Below, piece after piece: positions 12,903 through 16,899 of a stretch of 16,899 nt of DNA. Both the position numbers and the translations under genes were made by a program. Source of the stretch: Betaproteobacteria bacterium. Its GTDB lineage: Bacteria > Pseudomonadota > Gammaproteobacteria > Burkholderiales > SG8-39. The stretch lies in the NCBI GenBank assembly GCA_029858545.1, contig JAOUFA010000027.1:1-16899 (forward strand). Direction: 5' to 3'. A model generated the notes under the pieces. It made no database searches. It was not told where the DNA came from and was given only the letters and a program-made list of their open reading frames with translations. Position 1 is the stretch's first letter, and every line of letters starts with the position of its first letter.

Positions 12903-13838
12903 CTAGAATTTCCGCAACACGATGAAATCGCCCAGCTTGGCGAGCCGACTCGCGCGACCGCCGAAGCCGGCGAGCGCGTCATGGGCTTCATTGCGCAATT
13001 CCTCGGCGAACTCGCGCGCCGCGATGATCCCCATCGCCGACACATAGGTGGACTTTCCCTGTTTCTGATCCTTGCCTGCGGTCTTGCCGAGGGTCGCGGT
13101 ACTCGCCTCCGCGTCGAGCACGTCGTCCACCACCTGAAAGGCGAGCCCGATGGACTTCGCGAAATGATCGAGCTTCTCGCGTTCCCTTTCCTCGAGCGCA
13201 TCGCCGCAGCCCGCACCCAGCATCACCGCCGCACGAATCAGCGCTCCGGTCTTCCTGATGTGCATGAACTCCAACTCGGGAAGGGCAAGCGACTTGCCGG
13301 TCGACTCGATATCGATTGCCTGGCCGCCCGCCATGCCGCGCGAGCCCGCCGCGAGCGCCATGCTCCGCAACATCTCCACTTGCACGGCGGGGTCATCGGT
13401 CAGTTTCTTCTCGGCGAGAAGTTGAAATGCGAGCGACTGGAGCGCGTCGCCCACCAGCAGTGCGGTGGCTTGATCGTACTCGACATGCACCGTCGGCTTG
13501 CCCCGGCGCAGCACATCGTCGTCCATGCACGGCATGTCGTCGTGCACCAGCGAATAGGCATGAATCATCTCTACCGCGGCGGCGGCGATCTCCAGTCGCG
13601 CCGTGCTCGCGCCGACCACCTCGCCCGCCGCAAAGCACAACAGCGGGCGCACCCGCTTGCCGCCCTCCAGCGCGGCGTAGCGCATCGCGCGATGCAAACG
13701 CTCGGGTGGCGTGTCGGCGCCCGGCAACAGGCGCGCGAGCACGGACTCCATGCGAGCCTGCACCGAACCCATCCAGGCAGCGAAATCGCCGTCGAAGGCG
13801 GCGGCGGACCGGCTATTCGCCATCGCGATCATCGCCAT
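12903..13838 (-). CDS. ispA: Farnesyl diphosphate synthase (short-chain polyprenyl synthase)
   Basis: This protein of about 311 residues builds farnesyl diphosphate from IPP and DMAPP/GPP. The first aspartate-rich motif is DDMPCMDDD (Asp100, Asp101, Asp106 with the start used here) and the second is DDVLD (Asp238, Asp239, Asp242). GGKRVRPLLCFAAGE (substrate Lys/Arg) and the HIRKTGALI loop are also present. AYSLVHDDMPCMDDDVLRRG is close to E. coli IspA, which supports a C15 rather than longer product. The start is uncertain: ATG codons at 13838, 13832 and 13823 are all in frame with no ribosome site, and all overlap the end of xseB (by 26, 20 or 11 bases), so translation is probably coupled to xseB. 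A TTG at 13850 is less likely. Same order as in E. coli (xseB-ispA-dxs). Confidence 0.95.
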   Translation of the reverse strand: MAMIAMANSRSAAAFDGDFAAWMGSVQARMESVLARLLPGADTPPERLHRAMRYAALEGGKRVRPLLCFAAGEVVGASTARLEIAAAAVEMIHAYSLVHDDMPCMDDDVLRRGKPTVHVEYDQATALLVGDALQSLAFQLLAEKKLTDDPAVQVEMLRSMALAAGSRGMAGGQAIDIESTGKSLALPELEFMHIRKTGALIRAAVMLGAGCGDALEEREREKLDHFAKSIGLAFQVVDDVLDAEASTATLGKTAGKDQKQGKSTYVSAMGIIAAREFAEELRNEAHDALAGFGGRASRLAKLGDFIVLRKF

Positions 13839-14091
13839 CGAGAGCGGCAAGTGGTTTGAGCACCTCGCCCTCCAGTACCCTGACCTGCTGTTGCGCGGCT
13901 TCCAGCCGTTGCTGGCAGAAACGCGCCAATTCGAGCCCGCGCCGGTGCGCGGCGAGGGTCTGCTCGAGACTCAGGCTTCCGCCCTCCATCTGCGCAACGA
14001 TTCTCTCCAATTCCGCAAGGGACTTCTCGAACGTGAGTCCGGAATCGGCACCGGTTTCCGGCGGTGGGGTGTGGCGCGGCGATTTGCTCAC
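13813..14091 (-). CDS. xseB: Exodeoxyribonuclease VII small subunit
   Basis: This 92-residue acidic, helical protein contains LTFEKSLAELERIVAQMEGGSLSLEQ and LAAHRRGLELARFCQQRLEAAQQQV, the signature of XseB. It wraps the large subunit XseA to form exonuclease VII, which degrades single-stranded DNA in repair. The start is GTG at 14091-14089, giving a slightly long N terminus (MSKSPRHTPPPETGADSG) of low complexity; E. coli XseB has 80 residues. No strong ribosome site precedes the GTG. It is the first gene of the minus-strand xseB-ispA-dxs block and its 3' end overlaps ispA. xseA is not in the window. A 240-base divergent region separates it from the Rieske oxygenase gene. Confidence 0.93.
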   Translation of the reverse strand: MSKSPRHTPPPETGADSGLTFEKSLAELERIVAQMEGGSLSLEQTLAAHRRGLELARFCQQRLEAAQQQVRVLEGEVLKPLAALDGDDRDGE

Positions 14092-14179
14092 GGAGCGGCG
14101 CTACTCGGGGAATGGATGGTCGAAACCCAATGATCAGGCACGGATTGGGCGCCGCTGCCGAACTGCTCACGCCGGAAAA

Positions 14180-14209
14180 CTCCCACTCCAACTCCAACTC
14201 CGACTCCGC
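14180..14209. repeat. Five-unit hexamer tandem repeat (CTCCAA type)
   Basis: The bases read CTCCCA, CTCCAA, CTCCAA, CTCCGA, CTCCGC in direct succession. On the minus strand this is a GGAGTT-type purine-rich run. It lies in the divergent xseB/Rieske region, about 90 bases upstream of xseB. Two units are identical and three differ by one or two bases. Confidence 0.6.
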
Positions 14210-14248
14210 CGCGCACGCCAGCGTCTACCTTAGCCGAAGCGAGCCTCG

Positions 14249-14267
14249 CCGGTCAAACCTTGACCGG
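14249..14267. promoter_or_regulatory. Perfect 19-base palindrome, candidate operator
   Basis: CCGGTCAA (14249-14256), spacer ACC, TTGACCGG (14260-14267) form a perfect inverted repeat. It ends two bases before a -10-like TAAAAT for the Rieske gene and contains a TTGACC -35-like hexamer on each strand. The minus-strand copy (14256-14251) is 18 bases from a poor -10, TAAGGT at 14232-14227. The arrangement suits a dimeric regulator controlling the Rieske gene, or both divergent units. The regulator is not identifiable from the window. Confidence 0.5.
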
Positions 14268-14269
14268 GG

Positions 14270-14275
14270 TAAAAT
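14270..14275 (+). promoter_or_regulatory. Candidate -10 element of the Rieske oxygenase gene
   Basis: TAAAAT matches the -10 consensus at 5 of 6 positions and would start transcription near 14282, about 50 bases before the ATG. The expected -35 position (about 14247-14252) holds CGCCGG, a poor match overlapped by the palindrome, which suggests a regulated rather than constitutive promoter. Confidence 0.4.
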
Positions 14276-14331
14276 CACGCCATCGTTGTCTTCTATTCCT
14301 GTCCTGATCCCTTGCAACACGGAGGGCCTTG

Positions 14332-15441
14332 ATGGCCGACATCGCAAGCATGCAAAACATCCGGCCGGCGGACTGCCAGTTGCCGGTCTCCTGGTACTTC
14401 GATCCCGAACACTTCGCGCTGGAGAAAAAGCACCTCTTCGACGCCGGTCCCAATTACGTCGGGCACGAGCTGATGGTGCCGCAGCCGGGCGACTACCACA
14501 CGCTTGCCTGGGCGGACCATGCGCGCATGCTGGTACGCAACGACGCCGGGATCGAACTGCTCACCAATATCTGCCGTCATCGACAGGCGATCATGCTGCA
14601 GGGACGCGGCAATGCGCAGAATATCGTTTGCCCGTTTCATCGCTGGACCTACGATCTGAAGGGTGAATTGCTCGGCGCACCGCATTTTCCGGCCAACCCC
14701 TGCGTCAGGCTCGCGTCGAAACCGCTCACTCACTGGAACGGCCTGCTGTTCTCGGGCCCGGCCGATCCGCATTCCGATCTGGCGGGATTTTCACTGCATG
14801 ACGACTTCGATTTCTCGGGCTTTGTACTCGACCGGGTGATGGTCGACGACTATGCCTGCAACTGGAAGACCTTCATCGAGGTCTATCTGGAACTCTACCA
14901 TGTGGTGCCCTTCCATCCCGGTCTGAGCAACTTCGCCGACTGCGACCGGTTCCGCGTCGAGTACGGAAGGGACTGGTCGATTCAGGTCGTCGAAGCGAAG
15001 GAGGGTTTCGCCAAACCCGGCACCCCGGCATACGCGCGCTGGCAGAAAGCCTGCGTGAAATACCTGAACGGTCAGGCACCCAAGTACGGCGCGATGTGGA
15101 TGAGTTACTACCCGGGCGTGATGCTCGAATGGTACCCGCATGTGCTGATCGTCTCGCACCTCATTCCGCGCTCGCCGACGCTCACCACCAACGTGGTCGA
15201 GTTCTACTACCCCGAGGAAATCACCTTGTTCGAGCGCGAATTCATCGACTCGCAACAGGAGGCATACATCGAAACCGCGGTCGAGGACGGCGACCTGTGC
15301 TCGCGCATGGACCGCGGCCGGCGCGCGCTCTGGGAACAGGGTCTGAACGACGCGGGCCCTTACCAGTCGCCCATGGAGGACACCGAGGTGCACTTCCACG
15401 AGTGGCTGCGGGCGAAGCTCGGCAAACCGTCCCGGTCCTGA
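14332..15441 (+). CDS. Rieske non-heme iron oxygenase, alpha subunit
   Basis: This 369-residue protein has an N-terminal Rieske [2Fe-2S] domain and a C-terminal SRPBCC-type catalytic domain. The cluster ligands are Cys81, His83, Cys100 and His103 (C-x-H-x16-C-x2-H in ICRHRQ and VCPFHRW). The mononuclear iron histidines are His190 and His195 in NWKTFIEVYLELYHVVPFHP; the carboxylate ligand is probably in PMEDTEVHFHEW near the C terminus. It resembles the choline/carnitine-oxygenase and ring-hydroxylating groups, but the substrate is not predictable. No ferredoxin or reductase gene is adjacent, so electrons must come from elsewhere. ATG 14332 is secure, with GGAGG (14321-14325) six bases upstream. 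The message probably continues into the sulfurtransferase four bases after the stop. Confidence 0.93.
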   Translation: MADIASMQNIRPADCQLPVSWYFDPEHFALEKKHLFDAGPNYVGHELMVPQPGDYHTLAWADHARMLVRNDAGIELLTNICRHRQAIMLQGRGNAQNIVCPFHRWTYDLKGELLGAPHFPANPCVRLASKPLTHWNGLLFSGPADPHSDLAGFSLHDDFDFSGFVLDRVMVDDYACNWKTFIEVYLELYHVVPFHPGLSNFADCDRFRVEYGRDWSIQVVEAKEGFAKPGTPAYARWQKACVKYLNGQAPKYGAMWMSYYPGVMLEWYPHVLIVSHLIPRSPTLTTNVVEFYYPEEITLFEREFIDSQQEAYIETAVEDGDLCSRMDRGRRALWEQGLNDAGPYQSPMEDTEVHFHEWLRAKLGKPSRS

Positions 15442-15445
15442 GAAG

Positions 15446-16279
15446 TTGGCCGCCTCGCTGATCGCCTCACCGGACGAACTCGCGCGCCACCCCGACTGGC
15501 GCATATTCGACTGCCGTCACGACCTGTTCCGTCCCAACCTCGGCGAAGAGCAATTCGCCAAGGCGCATATCCCGGGCGCGCGCTTCGCACATATGGAACG
15601 CGATCTGTCCGGACCCAAAGACGGCTGCGGCGGCAGACACCCCTTGCCCGATGCTCCCCGCTTTGCCGCGTGGCTCGGCGAGCAGGGACTGAAGCCGGGC
15701 GACCGGGTGGTCTGCTACGACGCCAACAACGGCACGATGGCGGCACGCCTGTGGTGGATGCTGCGCTGGATCGGTCACGAGAACGTCGCGCTGCTCGACG
15801 GCGGGCTCGCGCAATGGGCCTCCGAAGACAGGCCGGTGACGGCCGAGGTCGCCTCATTCGCGCCGACCGAATATCCCTGCCGCGTGCGCGAGGCGATGAC
15901 GGTCGGGGCCGCGTGGGTGGAACACCGTCTCGCCAAGGGCGGCGTGCAACTCCTCGACGCACGCGCGCCGGCGCGCTTTCGCGGCGAGCAGGAGCCGATC
16001 GACCCGGTCGCGGGCCGCATTCCCGGCGCACGCAATCGCTTCTGCGGTGAGAACCTCGACGACGAAGGCCGCTTCAAGACGGGTGAACAGTTGCGCGCCG
16101 AATTCGCGCCGCTGCTGCATGGCGAGACGCGCGAGGTGCTGCACTACTGCGGCTCGGGCGTCGCCGCCTGCCACAACATCTTCGCGATGGAACTCGCCGG
16201 TCTGGCAGGCTCGCGCCTCTATCCGGGCTCGTGGAGCGAGTGGATCGCCGATCCGCGCCGGCCGCGTGAAAAGGGCTGA
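15446..16279 (+). CDS. Two-domain sulfurtransferase (thiosulfate/3-mercaptopyruvate type, SseA-like)
   Basis: The 277-residue protein has two rhodanese domains. The first (about 1-125) contains FDCRHDL, HIPGARFAHMERDLSG and YDANNGTMAARLWWMLRW and lacks a loop cysteine. The second contains LLDARAPARFRGEQEPID, GRIPGARNRF and the active loop HYCGSGVAACHN with the sulfur-carrying Cys235. CGSGV-A is closer to mercaptopyruvate sulfurtransferases (CGSGVTA) than to thiosulfate rhodaneses (CRKGVTA), although this loop is only a guide to substrate. The start is a TTG at 15446, four bases after the Rieske stop; no in-frame ATG exists until residue 50, past conserved sequence. The weak start suggests coupling to the oxygenase. 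It converges on queG with 21 bases between stops. Confidence 0.92.
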   Translation: MAASLIASPDELARHPDWRIFDCRHDLFRPNLGEEQFAKAHIPGARFAHMERDLSGPKDGCGGRHPLPDAPRFAAWLGEQGLKPGDRVVCYDANNGTMAARLWWMLRWIGHENVALLDGGLAQWASEDRPVTAEVASFAPTEYPCRVREAMTVGAAWVEHRLAKGGVQLLDARAPARFRGEQEPIDPVAGRIPGARNRFCGENLDDEGRFKTGEQLRAEFAPLLHGETREVLHYCGSGVAACHNIFAMELAGLAGSRLYPGSWSEWIADPRRPREKG

Positions 16280-16300
16280 GGCGCGCGGCACCGAATTGGT

Positions 16301-16899
16301 TCAAGTGCTCGGGCAGTTCGACGTTTCGTCGCTCTCCCCACGTCGCTCCTGGCGCGCGAGCGCCCAGCCGACATGCTCGCGCACCAGTGGCGAGGGGTGA
16401 CCGGCGCGCGCGCGCAGCGCGGCCACCACCGCAGCAGCCGGCGGCGCGTTGCCCAGCCCCACGGCGAGATTCCTCAGCCAGCGTTCGTGGCCGATACGCC
16501 GGATCGCCGAACCGCGCAGGCGTTCGTCGAACTGGCGCTCGCTCCAGGCGAACAACTCGACCAGCGTCGCCCGATCGAGGCCGTTGCGCACCGCGAAATC
16601 GGGTTCACTGCTCACCTGCGCGAAGGAATTCCAGGGGCATACCAGCTGGCAGTCGTCGCAGCCATAGACGCGATTGCCGACGAGCGGACGCAGGTCCTCG
16701 GGGATCGATCCTTTCAATTCGATCGTCAGATAGGATATGCAGCGGCGCGCATCGAGCCGATAAGGCGCGCGAATCGCACGGGTCGGACAGACTTCGATGC
16801 ATTTCACGCAACTGCCGCAGTGTTCGGTTTGCGGCGCGTCGGCCGGCAACGGCAGCGCGCAATAGATCTCGCCGAGGAAGAACCACGATCCGGCCTCGC
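16301..16899 (-). CDS. queG: Epoxyqueuosine reductase, C-terminal part (runs off the right edge)
   Basis: The frame is open from the right edge on the minus strand for about 199 residues. It opens with GSWFFLGEIYCALPLP, then two 4Fe-4S ligand sets, CGSCVKCIEVCP and CDDCQLVCPWNSF, with GLDARRCISYLTIE-like sequence between them (here YRLDARRCISYLTIELKG). A C-terminal helical HEAT-like region (RRIGHERWLRNLAVGLGNAP and VREHVGWALARQE) follows. This is QueG, the cobalamin-dependent enzyme that reduces epoxyqueuosine to queuosine in tRNA. The cobalamin domain, N terminus and start are outside the window. The stop is TGA at 16303-16301. It converges on the sulfurtransferase gene with no visible terminator between them. 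Confidence 0.95.
   Translation of the reverse strand, partial: EAGSWFFLGEIYCALPLPADAPQTEHCGSCVKCIEVCPTRAIRAPYRLDARRCISYLTIELKGSIPEDLRPLVGNRVYGCDDCQLVCPWNSFAQVSSEPDFAVRNGLDRATLVELFAWSERQFDERLRGSAIRRIGHERWLRNLAVGLGNAPPAAAVVAALRARAGHPSPLVREHVGWALARQERRGESDETSNCPST

Noticed and set aside
13829..14197. Minus-strand frame of 122 codons overlapping xseB in another frame
   Set aside because: XseB has clear family motifs in its own frame; this frame is Arg/Ala/Pro-rich and without features, although its start uses the hexamer repeat.
1..16899. Possible defence island, prophage, integron, CRISPR array or biosynthetic cluster
   Set aside because: Reading both strands found no integrase, transposase, direct-repeat/spacer array, toxin-antitoxin pair or megasynthase. 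All large genes are housekeeping or widespread metabolic families with uniform composition.
10022..16899. A functional link between folE2 and queG as a queuosine locus
   Set aside because: Both can serve queuosine synthesis, but they lie 5.5 kb apart in separate transcription units with unrelated genes between, and FolE2 also serves folate.

Overview
The window reads as an ordinary stretch of a GC-rich (roughly two thirds G+C by eye) proteobacterial chromosome, most likely a betaproteobacterium. The basis is gene content and order (divergent murJ/rpsT, an argD-argF-argG run, and an xseB-ispA-dxs cluster facing a Rieske oxygenase gene) and the protein flavour (FolE2 rather than FolE, YajQ, and a secreted retropepsin-like protease of a type I associate with betaproteobacteria). 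This is recognition from memory; no search was run. I see no rRNA, tRNA, IS element, integrase, phage gene, CRISPR array or attachment site. No intergenic gap exceeds about 240 bases.

Layout. At the left edge the 5' end of murJ (lipid II flippase, minus strand) diverges from rpsT (ribosomal protein S20). Next comes a PLP-dependent Orn/Lys/Arg decarboxylase with an N-terminal receiver-like domain. A UbiA/MenA-type membrane prenyltransferase lies on the minus strand and diverges from a plus-strand run: argD, argF, argG, a small secreted protein of unknown function, and yajQ. The run is tight (20-base gap, 1-base overlap, adjacent or overlapping starts, then a 33-base gap), so it is probably one operon. 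It carries the last steps of arginine synthesis except argininosuccinate lyase. A minus-strand class I glutamine amidotransferase follows, whose start codon shares bases with that of a divergent secreted aspartic protease gene.

The centre and right hold a minus-strand isoprenoid/DNA-repair/folate block read right to left: xseB (exonuclease VII small subunit), ispA (farnesyl diphosphate synthase), dxs (first enzyme of the MEP pathway) and folE2 (first pterin step of folate and queuosine synthesis). IspA and Dxs make polyprenyl precursors that a UbiA-family enzyme would use, but that gene is about 7 kb away and not in the same transcript. Divergent from xseB is a plus-strand pair: a Rieske non-heme iron oxygenase and a two-domain sulfurtransferase starting 4 bases after it. 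The right edge is the 3' part of queG (epoxyqueuosine reductase), convergent with the sulfurtransferase.

The points of interest are regulatory rather than a new multi-gene system. They are: a CATG tetramer serving as start codon on both strands; a perfect 19-base palindrome between xseB and the Rieske gene; a strong hairpin plus a possible 16-codon leader ORF between the prenyltransferase and argD; and -10-like hexamers placed so that some messages (dxs, the amidotransferase) could be leaderless. I did not find convincing evidence of an undescribed biological system.
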